From Leifsonia soli (GTDB lineage: Bacteria > Actinomycetota > Actinomycetes > Actinomycetales > Microbacteriaceae): a DNA stretch of 64,000 nt. A model generated the notes under the pieces. The model saw only the letters and a list, made by a program, of their open reading frames with translations, did no database searches and was not told where the DNA came from. Shown here piece after piece: positions 45,261-53,381 of this stretch. Location of the stretch: contig NZ_JACCBJ010000001.1 in the NCBI RefSeq assembly GCF_013408745.1, forward strand, positions 620,001 through 684,000, read 5' to 3'. Position 1 is the first letter of the stretch; each line of letters opens with the position of its first letter. Made by a program: the position numbers and the translations under genes.

Positions 45261-46391
45261 ATGACTTCGACCAGCATCTCCCTCACCAGCGGACCCACCG
45301 AGACCTCGGGCCTGCTCTGGAACGTCACCCGCAACGAGGCCGCGCGCGATGCGGCCACCCGGGCCGAGATCCTCGCGGATCCCGGCTTCGGCAACCACTT
45401 CACGGACCACATGGTCGACATCTGCTGGTCCGCGAAGGGCGGCTGGCACCGTCCGCGCGTCTCGCCCTACGGACCCATCCAGCTGGAGCCGTCGGCCGCG
45501 GTGTTCCACTACGCGCAGGAGATCTTCGAGGGCCTCAAGGCGTACCGCCACGAGGACGGCTCGATCTGGGGCTTCCGCCCGGAGGCGAACGCGGCCCGCA
45601 TGCAGCGCTCGGCGTACCGCCTGGCTCTTCCCGAGCTGCCGGTCGAGCACTTCCTCGACTCGCTCAAGCAGCTCATCGCCGTCGACGGCGACTGGGTGCC
45701 GGACGCACCGGAGACCAGCCTGTACCTCCGTCCCTTCATGTTCGCAAAGGAGGCGTTCCTCGGTGTCCGCCCGGCCAACAAGGTCGCGTACTACCTGATC
45801 GCGAGCCCGGCCGGCGCGTACTTCCCGAGCGGCGTCGCCCCGGTGTCCATCTGGCTGTCCGACCGCTGGTCGCGTGCGGGCAAGGGCGGAACGGGTGCGG
45901 CGAAGACCGGCGGCAACTACGCCTCCAGCCTGCTGCCGCAGTCGGAGGCGTACGAGCACGGCTGCGCGCAGGTGCTCTTCCTCGACTCGGTCGAGGGAAA
46001 GTACCTCGAAGAGCTCGGCGGGATGAACGTTGTGCTGGTGCGCAAGGACGGCACGCTGATCACTCCGGAGTCGGACAGCATCCTCGAGGGCATCACCCTC
46101 GACTCCGTGCTGCAGCTGGCCCGCGACCGCGGTCACGCCGTGGAGCGCCGCAAGGTGACGCTCGACGAGTGGCGCGACGGCGTGGAGTCTGGCGACATCG
46201 TCGAGGTGTTCGCGTGCGGCACCGCCGCGGTGATCACGCCGATCGGTGAGCTCAAGTCGGACACCTTCACGGTGGGCGACATCACGGCGCCTCCCGGCGA
46301 GCTGACGATGTCGCTGCGCCAGGAGCTGACGGACATCCAGTACGGCCGCGAGCGCGACCGCCACAACTGGATGTACCGCCTCGACGCGTAA
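45261..46391 (+). CDS. ilvE: Branched-chain amino acid aminotransferase
   Basis: A 376-residue class IV PLP aminotransferase that makes valine, leucine and isoleucine from their keto acids. Motifs: [32 protein letters not shown] near the N-terminus, LYLRPFMFA, the PLP-lysine region [19 protein letters not shown], and [13 protein letters not shown] for phosphate binding. The length is the actinobacterial/mitochondrial type (about 370) rather than the 309-residue enteric type. AAAGGA lies 10 nt before the ATG. It ends the leuB-ilvE operon. Confidence 0.95.
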   Translation: MTSTSISLTSGPTETSGLLWNVTRNEAARDAATRAEILADPGFGNHFTDHMVDICWSAKGGWHRPRVSPYGPIQLEPSAAVFHYAQEIFEGLKAYRHEDGSIWGFRPEANAARMQRSAYRLALPELPVEHFLDSLKQLIAVDGDWVPDAPETSLYLRPFMFAKEAFLGVRPANKVAYYLIASPAGAYFPSGVAPVSIWLSDRWSRAGKGGTGAAKTGGNYASSLLPQSEAYEHGCAQVLFLDSVEGKYLEELGGMNVVLVRKDGTLITPESDSILEGITLDSVLQLARDRGHAVERRKVTLDEWRDGVESGDIVEVFACGTAAVITPIGELKSDTFTVGDITAPPGELTMSLRQELTDIQYGRERDRHNWMYRLDA

Positions 46392-46408
46392 TACTCGAGC
46401 GAAGGCCT

Positions 46409-46445
46409 TGGAGGGGATGCGCGGCGTGAGCCCGCATCCCCTCCA
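46409..46445 (+). terminator. Terminator of leuB-ilvE
   Basis: Perfect 13-bp arms TGGAGGGGATGCG (46409-46421) and CGCATCCCCTCCA (46433-46445) with an 11-nt loop, 18 bp after the ilvE stop and followed by GTGTGTTG. It separates the amino-acid operon from the lipase cassette. Confidence 0.8.
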
Positions 46446-46509
46446 GTGTGTTGCGCGGCTCTGTGATCGCGTTCGGCTCACGTCACGATCCCGCAGTTCC
46501 GACGTCTTC

Positions 46510-46515
46510 TAGGGT
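46510..46515 (+). promoter_or_regulatory. -10 box of the lipase cassette
   Basis: TAGGGT, the commonest -10 form in this window, lies about 80 bp upstream of the lipoprotein start. It would give a leader of some 70 nt. The -35 region is weak. Confidence 0.4.
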
Positions 46516-46591
46516 GACGGCCGAGTCCAGTTCGGCCGCACCGCACACCTCGAACGGGGTCGGCGGACGGATGTCGAGCGGAGGAATGCGC

Positions 46592-46996
46592 GTGCGCGTC
46601 GCTCGGATGATGGGAGCGTTGGCGCTGAGCGCTGGGCTCCTTGCCGGATCGGTGGGCTGCGTGTGGGGAGGGGACCGCAAGGTGAGTCAGCAGACGGCGT
46701 TGCAGGAGAATATCGCGCTGCAGAGGAAGTCCGCATTGACGTTCCGAGACGAGTGGCAACCCAATGTCGAGAAGATCCGCTTCACACGTGAGGGGGACGT
46801 CCCTGGGCTGGGTGCTTCGTGGAGTGTGAATGCCATTGCCACCATCGGCGGCGTCGACTACCAGGTAATCATCGATGAGCGTTTTGGTCCTGCGTGGGTG
46901 GGCGACGAAGGGCGCCCACCCGATTTGCCCGCTCCTCCTTCGCGTCTGCCTTTGACTCTTATCTTCAGCGATGGAACGTCCGAGGTGATCAAGTGA
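46592..46996 (+). CDS. Small lipoprotein, candidate immunity protein of the lipase cassette
   Basis: A 134-residue lipoprotein: basic start VRVARMM, hydrophobic core ALALSAGLLAG, lipobox SVGC with Cys23, then a mature domain of about 110 residues with a helical first part (QQTALQENIALQRKSAL) and a beta-rich end (GASWSVNAIATIGGVDYQVIIDE). Function is not recognised from sequence. It directly precedes and overlaps the lipase gene (GTGA, 46993-46996); a membrane-anchored protein outside the cell is what is expected of an immunity factor for a secreted lipase. GTG 46592 is chosen because GGAGGA lies 6 nt upstream; ATG 46586 and 46571 are alternatives. Codon use is less GC-biased than in neighbours, suggesting recent acquisition. 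Confidence 0.6.
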   Translation: MRVARMMGALALSAGLLAGSVGCVWGGDRKVSQQTALQENIALQRKSALTFRDEWQPNVEKIRFTREGDVPGLGASWSVNAIATIGGVDYQVIIDERFGPAWVGDEGRPPDLPAPPSRLPLTLIFSDGTSEVIK

Positions 46997-48222
46997 CGAC
47001 GGCCGAAGAGTTCATGGAGCTTTCCGGTAAGGCCTACCTGGTCGACCCTCTGAGGAGGGAACCGCCCCTGGCACCAGGGGAAACGTTCGATGCTCGGAGC
47101 GGCTCAACTCGCCAGACCTACGAGGTGCTCGACGTGCAGGACAATCCGGTCAACGGGTTCCAGGCGATGGCCGTCGCGCCCGTCGTCAACGGTAAGGCGG
47201 ATACCTCCCAGGTGGTGATCTCCTATGCGGGCACTAATCCGGAGCACCACGCCGACGTGGTCACCGACGTGCAGTCCGTTCTCGGCAACCAGCAGCTCAT
47301 CGGGACGCAGGTCGGCGATGCGAAGTCGTTCGCCGCTCGGGTGGAGGGGAGGTACACGGGCGCCGACATCCACTTGACCGGTCACTCGCTCGGGGGCTTC
47401 CTCGCCCTGCTCGTCGCATCCGAGACCGGGCGGCCGGCGACAACGTTCAACGCCCCGGACCCCTGGAAGCTGCTCTCGGACGGCGCGAAGAAGCGCATCG
47501 ACGTCGAGCGCACGGCGGGTCGTCTGCCGTTGCAGAACTACGTCAACATCTGGGATCTGATCGGCAATCTGCATCCGAACCGCACCGGTGCGGCGATCTA
47601 CGTGAAGGACGAACCGGGCCGCCAGCTGCTCGAGTATCACAACATCTCCAATCGCGAGTCCCTCGACGTCAAGCCCGACGGATCGATCAGAGGCGCCGGC
47701 GTCACGGGCCACACGCTCGAGGAGATCGTCGAGATGCACCTGAACTCGATGGTCCCCGGCGTGGGAGAAGTGATGCGACCGGCCCTCGGCGCCGTCGTCG
47801 CCACGGTCAGGAATCCGGCTTTCGCCGGGATGGCCGCGAAGAACATCAGCGGCCTCATCGTGACCGTCAACACGCTGTCGGTCGTCGCGCTCGCGGCGAG
47901 CCTCGCGGCGACGGCGGCGGAGCTCGCCGAGATCAAACGGGCGAACGGCCGTCTGATCCCGAGCATGGAGGAGGGCCTGAACGCGGCGAAGACGGCGGCC
48001 CTGATGCTCCCGACCATCACAACGCACGACATCGAAGCCTGCGTGGACACGAACCGGCTGCACGTCCACCAGAACGTCGACGAGGGCGCCGTTCGCGAGG
48101 TCGATCGGCTGGTCGATCGCCACATCGAACGGGTGCAGGACATCAGCCAGGGGTTGCTGAAGATGGTCGAGCACACGGTCGCCCAGGACGGGCAGTGGGC
48201 TCTCACCTACGGCAGCCGCTAG
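46993..48222 (+). CDS. Lipase with helical C-terminal domain (candidate type VII-secreted TslA-like effector)
   Basis: A 409-residue protein without signal peptide or lipobox. Residues about 1-245 form an alpha/beta-hydrolase of the class 3 lipase kind: VVISYAGTN is the oxyanion strand, GHSLGG (130-135) holds nucleophile Ser132, YVNIWDLIGNLHP holds the likely Asp188, and VTGHTLEEI the likely His240. Residues 250-409 are all-helical, partly hydrophobic (about 285-312), ending in charged helices. This order, enzyme first and targeting-type helices last, is the reverse LXG arrangement known from the staphylococcal type VII lipase TslA. The GTG at 46993 overlaps the lipoprotein stop. Two small helical proteins follow. 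Function as an antibacterial or virulence lipase is inferred; no secretion genes are in the window. Confidence 0.75.
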   Translation: MTTAEEFMELSGKAYLVDPLRREPPLAPGETFDARSGSTRQTYEVLDVQDNPVNGFQAMAVAPVVNGKADTSQVVISYAGTNPEHHADVVTDVQSVLGNQQLIGTQVGDAKSFAARVEGRYTGADIHLTGHSLGGFLALLVASETGRPATTFNAPDPWKLLSDGAKKRIDVERTAGRLPLQNYVNIWDLIGNLHPNRTGAAIYVKDEPGRQLLEYHNISNRESLDVKPDGSIRGAGVTGHTLEEIVEMHLNSMVPGVGEVMRPALGAVVATVRNPAFAGMAAKNISGLIVTVNTLSVVALAASLAATAAELAEIKRANGRLIPSMEEGLNAAKTAALMLPTITTHDIEACVDTNRLHVHQNVDEGAVREVDRLVDRHIERVQDISQGLLKMVEHTVAQDGQWALTYGSR

Positions 48223-48237
48223 ACCGGAGAGGATGAC

Positions 48238-48600
48238 ATGAACTCGATTCCCAGCGACCCGTTCGCGTTCGTCGAGGACTTCACGGCGAGTCTCGATCGC
48301 GAGATACAGTCGGGCGTCGGCGCCCTGCAGGACTTCATCGAGGGCCAGGCGCACACCGTAGCCCTCGGGCTACTGCAGGCCATGCTTCCCCCGCTCGTCC
48401 GCGCCAACACCCTTGCCGTCAAGGCCACGGCCTCGACGCAGGTGGCCGTGGCCGGAACGGCTGTCGGGACCGCCCTCGGGAGCGCCGACCTGAGCAACAC
48501 CGTCCTGTCGGGAGCGGTCGCCAAGAAGGTCGGAGAGGGCATCGGCGAGCTTCTCTCGGACAACGACTATGCACGAGGGGTGAACAGCATCACATGGTGA
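48238..48600 (+). CDS. Small helical protein 1 of the lipase cassette, 120 aa
   Basis: Unrecognised. It starts MNSIPSDPFAFVEDFTASLDREIQSG, continues with amphipathic and Ala/Val-rich helices (LQDFIEGQAHTVALGLLQAML, then QVAVAGTAVGTALGSADL), and ends DYARGVNSITW. No signal peptide. It begins 15 bp after the lipase stop with a GGAGAGGA site and overlaps the next gene by 7 bp. Size, helical content and position resemble the small partner proteins that bind the targeting domain of LXG-type effectors, which is an inference from organisation only. Confidence 0.6.
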   Translation: MNSIPSDPFAFVEDFTASLDREIQSGVGALQDFIEGQAHTVALGLLQAMLPPLVRANTLAVKATASTQVAVAGTAVGTALGSADLSNTVLSGAVAKKVGEGIGELLSDNDYARGVNSITW

Positions 48601-48935
48601 GCCGACAGGTGTCATTGCGCGAACTCGAAGAGGGTCAGCAGGAGGAGAAGGCCGCGGCCCGTCGGCGTATCGACCTCGCCGAGGAGGGCGTGTGGGCCTA
48701 CCGCACCCGGATCCACCAGGTTCAGGAGGCCTTCTACGCTCTGAGCGCACACCAGGGCGTCGCCGACGACCCGGGGTTCCGCAGGGAGCTTCAACGGGTC
48801 TCGGAGACGAGCGACGAGAATATACGTCGAGCCGGCCGGATGATCGCCGAGCTCGAAGAGGAGTACGAAGAACTCGGGAGGCAGCACGAGCGAGACCGTG
48901 AGACCTGCATCCAGGAGGAACGTCAGCGACGCTAG
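48594..48935 (+). CDS. Small coiled-coil protein 2 of the lipase cassette, 113 aa
   Basis: A highly charged helical protein with two long helices: LRELEEGQQEEKAAARRRIDLAEEG...RTRIHQVQEAFYAL and ETSDENIRRAGRMIAELEEEYEELGRQHERD. It resembles in general form the WXG-like or DUF3958-like coiled-coil partners of LXG effectors, but no WXG motif is present. It starts at ATG 48594 or GTG 48597, overlapping the stop of the previous gene (ATGGTGA), so translation is coupled. No own promoter. Confidence 0.6.
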   Translation: MVSRQVSLRELEEGQQEEKAAARRRIDLAEEGVWAYRTRIHQVQEAFYALSAHQGVADDPGFRRELQRVSETSDENIRRAGRMIAELEEEYEELGRQHERDRETCIQEERQRR

Positions 48936-48978
48936 AGCGTGAGGCGCCGGCCGAACGAGGCCGCGCTAGCATCGGCTC

Positions 48979-49851
48979 ATGGATGACGCGGTGTTCGCGG
49001 TCGTCGGTCCCGGGGCCGTCGGCGGGTTGTTCGCCTGGCTGCTGCAGCGCGCCGGGCACGAGGTCGTCGCAGTGGGCCGTCCGGGCACGGTGGAAGCCAT
49101 CCGGCGCGACGGCATCGAAGTCCGCAGTCCGCAGTTCGGCGACAGCGTGGAGCGCATTCGCGCCGAGACCGCGGTGCCCCGAGGTGCGCACGTGATCGTC
49201 GCGACCAAGGCGTACGGCCTCGACGACGTGCTTCCCGGGATCGCCGCCGCGCGGCCGTCCGAGGTCGTGTCGTTCCTCAACGGCATCGAGCACATGGGGC
49301 CGCTCCGCGCCGCGCTCCCCGGCGTACCGGTCGCGGGAGCGTCGGTCGCGGTGTCGGCCCTGCGCGCATCCACCACCGTGATCGACCACCGCAGCCCGTT
49401 CGTGCGCATCGAAGCGCCGGAGGCGGCTGCGGAGTTCGCCTCCACCCGCGCGCTCGCCGACGCCGGGCCCAGTGTGCGGGTCGGTGGCACGGAGGCAGAG
49501 GTGCTCTGGGCGAAGTTCCGGCTCCTGGCGGCGCTCGCCCTGCTCACGTCGTACTGGCGTCAGCCGGCCGGCACCGCTCTCAGCGAGGATCCCGAACTCA
49601 CCGAAGCGGTCGTGTCCGAGATCGTCGCGTGCTCCGCTGCGGAGGGCGTGCCCGTGGCCGAGCTCGACCTGGTCCGTGCGCTGCGCAGCGTGCCCGGCGG
49701 GATGCGCACCTCGCTGCAGGAAGACCTGGCCGCAGGCGCACCCAGCGAGCTCGACGCGCTCGGCGGCGCCCTACTTCGCGTGGGGGAGTCGCATGGCATC
49801 CCGACCCCGGCCATCACCCGGATCGTCACGGCACTGAGCGCGGCCGGCTGA
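48979..49851 (+). CDS. Ketopantoate reductase (ApbA/PanE) family protein
   Basis: A 290-residue NADP-dependent reductase of the 2-dehydropantoate 2-reductase family. The nucleotide loop is VVGPGAVGGLFAWLLQRAGH. VIVATKAYGLDDVLPGI carries the catalytic Lys. The C-terminal helical domain contains AEVLWAKFRLLAALALLTSY and RTSLQEDLAAGAPSELDAL, with the conserved Ser/Glu region. It could make pantoate or act on another keto acid, since many genomes carry several such paralogues. TAGCAT (48967-48972), 6 nt before the ATG, marks a leaderless start and fixes it. Three 14-bp repeats run over its stop codon. Confidence 0.86.
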   Translation: MDDAVFAVVGPGAVGGLFAWLLQRAGHEVVAVGRPGTVEAIRRDGIEVRSPQFGDSVERIRAETAVPRGAHVIVATKAYGLDDVLPGIAAARPSEVVSFLNGIEHMGPLRAALPGVPVAGASVAVSALRASTTVIDHRSPFVRIEAPEAAAEFASTRALADAGPSVRVGGTEAEVLWAKFRLLAALALLTSYWRQPAGTALSEDPELTEAVVSEIVACSAAEGVPVAELDLVRALRSVPGGMRTSLQEDLAAGAPSELDALGGALLRVGESHGIPTPAITRIVTALSAAG

Positions 49852-49879
49852 GCTCGGCCGGCTGAGCGCGGCCGACTGC
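49838..49879. repeat. Tandem repeat, 3 x 14 bp, across the end of the reductase gene
   Basis: GCGCGGCCGGCTGA (49838-49851), GCTCGGCCGGCTGA (49852-49865) and GCGCGGCCGACTGC (49866-49879). The first copy contains the TGA stop codon, the second repeats it in another phase. A local slippage expansion is likely. Confidence 0.85.
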
Positions 49880-49911
49880 CTCCGCATCCTGTCGGCGCTA
49901 GGCTCGGATGC

Positions 49912-50697
49912 GTGAAGATCGCACGTTTCAGCCACACCCGCGAAGGCTCGTCGACCCCGGCCATCGACTACGGCATCGTCGACGACGATGCCCTGGTCGT
50001 GCTCGCGGGCGACCCGATGTTCGTCGGATTCGAGACCACCGGGGAGCGCGTGCCGCTGGCGAAGGTCGGCTCGCTTCTCGCGCCGGTCATCCCGCGCTCG
50101 AAGGTCGTCGCCGTCGGCAAGAACTACCACGAGCACGCCGCCGAGATGGGCGGAGAGGCGCCGGGGGAGCCGCTGCTGTTCCTGAAGCCGAACACGGCCG
50201 TGATCGGCCTCGGCGATGCGATCGTGGTGCCGCCGCAGTCGGAGCGCGTCGACTACGAGGGCGAGCTGGCCGTTGTGATCGGGAAGATCGCCCGCAACGT
50301 CCGCGCCGAGAACGCCGCCGAGCACATCTTCGGGTACACCGTGGCGAACGACGTGACCGCGCGCGACCTGCAGGAGAAGGACGGCCAGTGGACGCGCGCG
50401 AAGGGCTTCGACACCTTCTGCCCGCTCGGCCCGGTCATCGAGACCGAATTGGCTCCGGACGCCGTGCTGCGGACCCGCCTCAACGGCGAGCTGAAGCAGG
50501 AGGCGCCGATCTCGGACATGGTGCACGACATCCCGTCGATCGTGGCGTACGCGTCGAGCGTCTTCACGCTGCTCCCCGGCGACGTGATCCTGACCGGCAC
50601 TCCCTCCGGCATCGGCCCCATGAAGGCCGGCGACACCGTCGAGGTGGAGGTCGAGGGCGTCGGATCGCTGGTGAATCCGGTGCGCGCCCCGAAGTAG
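49912..50697 (+). CDS. Fumarylacetoacetate hydrolase (FAH) family protein
   Basis: A 261-residue metal-dependent hydrolase/isomerase. The fold signature is visible as VVAVGKNYHEHAAEMGG, LLFLKPNTAVIG, VDYEGELAVVIGKIARNV with metal-binding Glu residues, YTVANDVTARDLQEKDGQWTRAKGFDTFCPLGP, and the end LLPGDVILTGTPSGIGPMKAGD. Such proteins act as acylpyruvases, oxaloacetate decarboxylases or aromatic-ring product hydrolases; the substrate is open. GTG 49912 is 7 nt after TAGGCT (49899-49904), a leaderless start. In Microbacteriaceae a FAH gene commonly precedes gltX, as here. Confidence 0.92.
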   Translation: MKIARFSHTREGSSTPAIDYGIVDDDALVVLAGDPMFVGFETTGERVPLAKVGSLLAPVIPRSKVVAVGKNYHEHAAEMGGEAPGEPLLFLKPNTAVIGLGDAIVVPPQSERVDYEGELAVVIGKIARNVRAENAAEHIFGYTVANDVTARDLQEKDGQWTRAKGFDTFCPLGPVIETELAPDAVLRTRLNGELKQEAPISDMVHDIPSIVAYASSVFTLLPGDVILTGTPSGIGPMKAGDTVEVEVEGVGSLVNPVRAPK

Positions 50698-50721
50698 CCT
50701 CCCCGGTAGGATCGAAGACGT

Positions 50722-52239
50722 ATGTCTGACTCGATCGCACACCCGTTCTCCGAGGCCACCGGCGCCGATGTGCGCGTGCGCTTCTGCCCGTCGCCGACCG
50801 GAACCCCGCACGTCGGCCTGATCCGCACCGCCCTGTTCAACTGGGCGTACGCGCGCCACACGGGCGGCAAGCTGGTGTTCCGCATCGAGGACACCGACGC
50901 CGCCCGCGACAGCGAGGAGAGCTACCAGCAGATCCTCGAGGCGCTGCGCTGGCTGCGGCTCGAGTGGGATGAGGGCATCGACGTCGGAGGCCCGCACGGC
51001 CCGTACCGGCAGTCGCAGCGGTACGGCATCTACAGCGACCTCATCCAGAAGCTGCGCGATTCCGGCCACATCTACGAGAGCTTCGCCACGGCGGAGGAGA
51101 TCGAGGCGCGCAACGTGTCGCTCGGCCGCGACCCGAAGCTCGGCTACGACAACTTCGAGCGCGACCTCACCGACGAGCAGAAGGCCGCCTACCGCGCCGA
51201 GGGCCGCGAGCCGGCGCTGCGCCTGCGCGTGCCCGACGACGACCTCAGCTTCGACGACCTGGTGCGCGGCGAGATCACCTTCAAGGCCGGATCCTTCAGC
51301 GACTTCGTCGTCGTGCGCCCGAACGGCCACCCGCTGTACACGTTCGTGAACCCGGTGGACGACGCCCTGATGGGCATCACCCATGTTCTCCGCGGCGAGG
51401 ATCTGCTGTCGTCGACCCCGCGCCAGATCGCGCTCTACCACGCGCTGATCGACGCCGGCGTGACCACCTTCGTCCCGCGGTTCGGACACCTGCCCTACGT
51501 GATGGGCGATGGCAACAAGAAGCTCTCCAAGCGCGACCCCGAGTCGAACCTGTTCCACCACCGCGACCGCGGCTTCATCCACGAGGGCCTGGTCAACTAC
51601 CTGGCGCTGCTCGGCTGGTCGCTGACCCACGACCGCGATGTCTTCTCGCTGGCGGAGATGGTGGCGGCGTTCGACGTGGAGGACGTCAACCCGAACCCGG
51701 CCCGCTTCGACCTGAAGAAGGCGGAGTCGATCAACGGCGACCACATCCGGCTGCTGGATGTCGCCGACTTCGCCGAGCGCACCATCCCGTACCTGGCCGC
51801 GGCCGGTGTGGTCCGGGAGCCGCTGACGCCCGCCCAGCACGAGGTGCTGACGAAGGCGGCCCCGCTCGTGCAGGAGCGCGTGCAGCTGTTGGGCGAGACG
51901 CCCGGCATGCTCGGCTTCCTGTTCACCGACGCCGTATCCCTGGTGGTGGAGCCCGACGCACGCGCCTCGCTCCCGGCCAACGCGGGCGAGGTGCTGGCCG
52001 CCTCCCTCGGCGCGCTGGAGTTGGTGCCCGAGTCCGAGTGGAACCACGAGGCGATCGAGTCCGCGCTGCGCGACGCCCTGGTCGAGGGGATGGCGCTGAA
52101 GCCGCGGGTGGCGTTCGGGCCGCTGCGCGTGGCGCTGTCCGGTCGCCGGGTGTCGCCGCCGCTGTTCGAGTCCATGGAGATACTGGGCAAGGCGGAGACC
52201 ATCGCGCGGCTCGACCGGCTGTCGGCGGACCTGGGGTAG
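50722..52239 (+). CDS. gltX: Glutamyl-tRNA synthetase
   Basis: A 505-residue class I synthetase. The HIGH-type motif reads [21 protein letters not shown], followed by [14 protein letters not shown]. The KMSKS-type loop is [20 protein letters not shown]. The helical anticodon-binding domain fills the last 150 residues. It charges tRNA-Glu and, in organisms with GatCAB, also tRNA-Gln, which fits the tRNA-Gln gene 1 kb downstream. TAGGAT (50707-50712) lies 9 nt before the ATG, so the leader is nil or a few bases. Confidence 0.96.
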   Translation: MSDSIAHPFSEATGADVRVRFCPSPTGTPHVGLIRTALFNWAYARHTGGKLVFRIEDTDAARDSEESYQQILEALRWLRLEWDEGIDVGGPHGPYRQSQRYGIYSDLIQKLRDSGHIYESFATAEEIEARNVSLGRDPKLGYDNFERDLTDEQKAAYRAEGREPALRLRVPDDDLSFDDLVRGEITFKAGSFSDFVVVRPNGHPLYTFVNPVDDALMGITHVLRGEDLLSSTPRQIALYHALIDAGVTTFVPRFGHLPYVMGDGNKKLSKRDPESNLFHHRDRGFIHEGLVNYLALLGWSLTHDRDVFSLAEMVAAFDVEDVNPNPARFDLKKAESINGDHIRLLDVADFAERTIPYLAAAGVVREPLTPAQHEVLTKAAPLVQERVQLLGETPGMLGFLFTDAVSLVVEPDARASLPANAGEVLAASLGALELVPESEWNHEAIESALRDALVEGMALKPRVAFGPLRVALSGRRVSPPLFESMEILGKAETIARLDRLSADLG

Positions 52240-52243
52240 CGCG

Positions 52244-53209
52244 ATGACCGGTGTGCCCGCGGCGCCGGCTCTCGAGCCGTCCTACGAGGTCGTCGTCATC
52301 GGAGGGGGCCCTGCGGGGTTGTCCGCGGCCCTGAACCTGGCCCGCGCCCGGCGGCGCGTGCTCGTGGTGGACGGCAACCGTCCCCGCCACGCGGCCACGC
52401 TCCTCGCCCACGGCTTCCTCACGCGCGACGGCGTCAGCCCGCTGGAGCTGCGCCGGATGGGCCGCGAGGAGGTGGACGCGTACGACAACGCGACCGTGGT
52501 CTTCGCCCAGGTCGGGGCTGTCTCGGTGGAGGGCGACGGGTTCCGGGTCACCGGCCGCGGCGTGCGCGGCGGTGCGGATGTGGATGTGCGCGCCGACACG
52601 GTGGTCGTCGCGACCGGCGTGACCGAGACGATGCCGGCCATCCCGAGCATCCGCGCCTTCTACGGCACGCAGCTGCACAGCTGCATCGAGTGCGACGGCT
52701 TCGAATCGGCCGACCGGCCGCTCGCCCTGATCGGCGAGACCGACGACCTGGCCGAGCGCGCGCTCCTGCTCACCCAGTGGACGGACGACCTGATCGTGTT
52801 CACGAACGGCGTCGCACCGATCGGCGAGGCCGAGGAGGGCACGCTCGCCCGCCTCGGCGTGCGGGTCGAACGCCGCCCGATCGACGACGTGGTGGGGGAG
52901 AAGGGCGTCATGACCGGCGTCCGGCTCCAGGACGGCGCGGTCATCGAGCGGGCCGGCGGGTTCCTCCGCCCGGTGTGGTCGCCCTCCCTGTCGTTCGTGG
53001 ATGCGCTGGACCTCGACAGCGATGCCGACGGCTACCTGTTGACCGACGCGGACGGGCGCACGTCGCTGCCCGGGGTGTACGCGGCGGGCGAGACGACGGC
53101 GCCCGGCCCGCAGCAGCTGATCGTCGCTGCGGGCTCCGGTGCGGTGGTCGCGGCGGCCGTCAACCGCGACCTCATCGGGCTCTCGCTGGAGGACGCACCC
53201 GTTTTGTAG
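52244..53209 (+). CDS. NAD(P)/FAD-dependent oxidoreductase, thioredoxin-reductase-like
   Basis: A 321-residue flavoprotein of the low-molecular-weight thioredoxin reductase kind. FAD loop VVIGGGPAGLSAALNLARARRRVLVVDG, a GxGxxG-free NADP region around LALIGETDDLAERALLL, and the C-terminal FAD segment TSLPGVYAAGETTAPGPQQLIVAAGSG. A Cys-x-x-Cys redox pair is present as SCIECDGF, where typical TrxB has CATCDG. The NADP-binding glycines look altered, so it may be a ferredoxin-/FAD-linked or other pyridine-nucleotide oxidoreductase. It starts 4 bp after gltX and is in the same operon. Confidence 0.86.
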   Translation: MTGVPAAPALEPSYEVVVIGGGPAGLSAALNLARARRRVLVVDGNRPRHAATLLAHGFLTRDGVSPLELRRMGREEVDAYDNATVVFAQVGAVSVEGDGFRVTGRGVRGGADVDVRADTVVVATGVTETMPAIPSIRAFYGTQLHSCIECDGFESADRPLALIGETDDLAERALLLTQWTDDLIVFTNGVAPIGEAEEGTLARLGVRVERRPIDDVVGEKGVMTGVRLQDGAVIERAGGFLRPVWSPSLSFVDALDLDSDADGYLLTDADGRTSLPGVYAAGETTAPGPQQLIVAAGSGAVVAAAVNRDLIGLSLEDAPVL

Positions 53210-53233
53210 TCCGGCCTGCCGGTAGGCTAGAGT
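53204..53233 (+). promoter_or_regulatory. Promoter of tRNA-Gln
   Basis: TTGTAG (53204-53209, overlapping the stop codon of the upstream gene) and TAGAGT (53228-53233) with an 18-nt spacer, ending 33 bp before the mature tRNA. Confidence 0.5.
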
Positions 53234-53266
53234 TGTTTCTCGTGCCCGGACTACGGTTCAGGCCGG

Positions 53267-53338
53267 TGGGGTATGGTGTAATTGGCAACACGGCTGATTC
53301 TGGTTCAGTTGTTCTTGGTTCGAGTCCAGGTACCCCAG
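53267..53338 (+). tRNA. tRNA-Gln (anticodon CUG)
   Basis: Full cloverleaf of 72 nt. Acceptor arms TGGGGTA and TACCCCA pair completely with discriminator G. D-stem GTGT/ACAC. Anticodon stem GCTGA/TCAGT encloses the loop TTCTGGT, giving anticodon CTG. T-arm CTTGG-TTCGAGT-CCAGG. The CCA end is not encoded. A strong terminator follows 8 bp downstream. Confidence 0.97.
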
Positions 53339-53345
53339 CAAGCGA

Positions 53346-53371
53346 AGCCCCGGTTCTCCCGGGGCTTTTTT
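53346..53371 (+). terminator. Rho-independent terminator of tRNA-Gln
   Basis: 8-bp stem AGCCCCGG/CCGGGGCT with a 5-nt loop followed directly by a run of T (to 53371). It also separates the tRNA from the convergent ferritin-like gene. Confidence 0.93.
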
Positions 53372-53381
53372 GCTGCCCGCG

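Noticed and set aside
46448..46591. Extended N-terminus of the lipoprotein from 46448
   Set aside because: It overlaps the promoter-like TAGGGT and the terminator region and puts 40-odd polar residues before the signal peptide.
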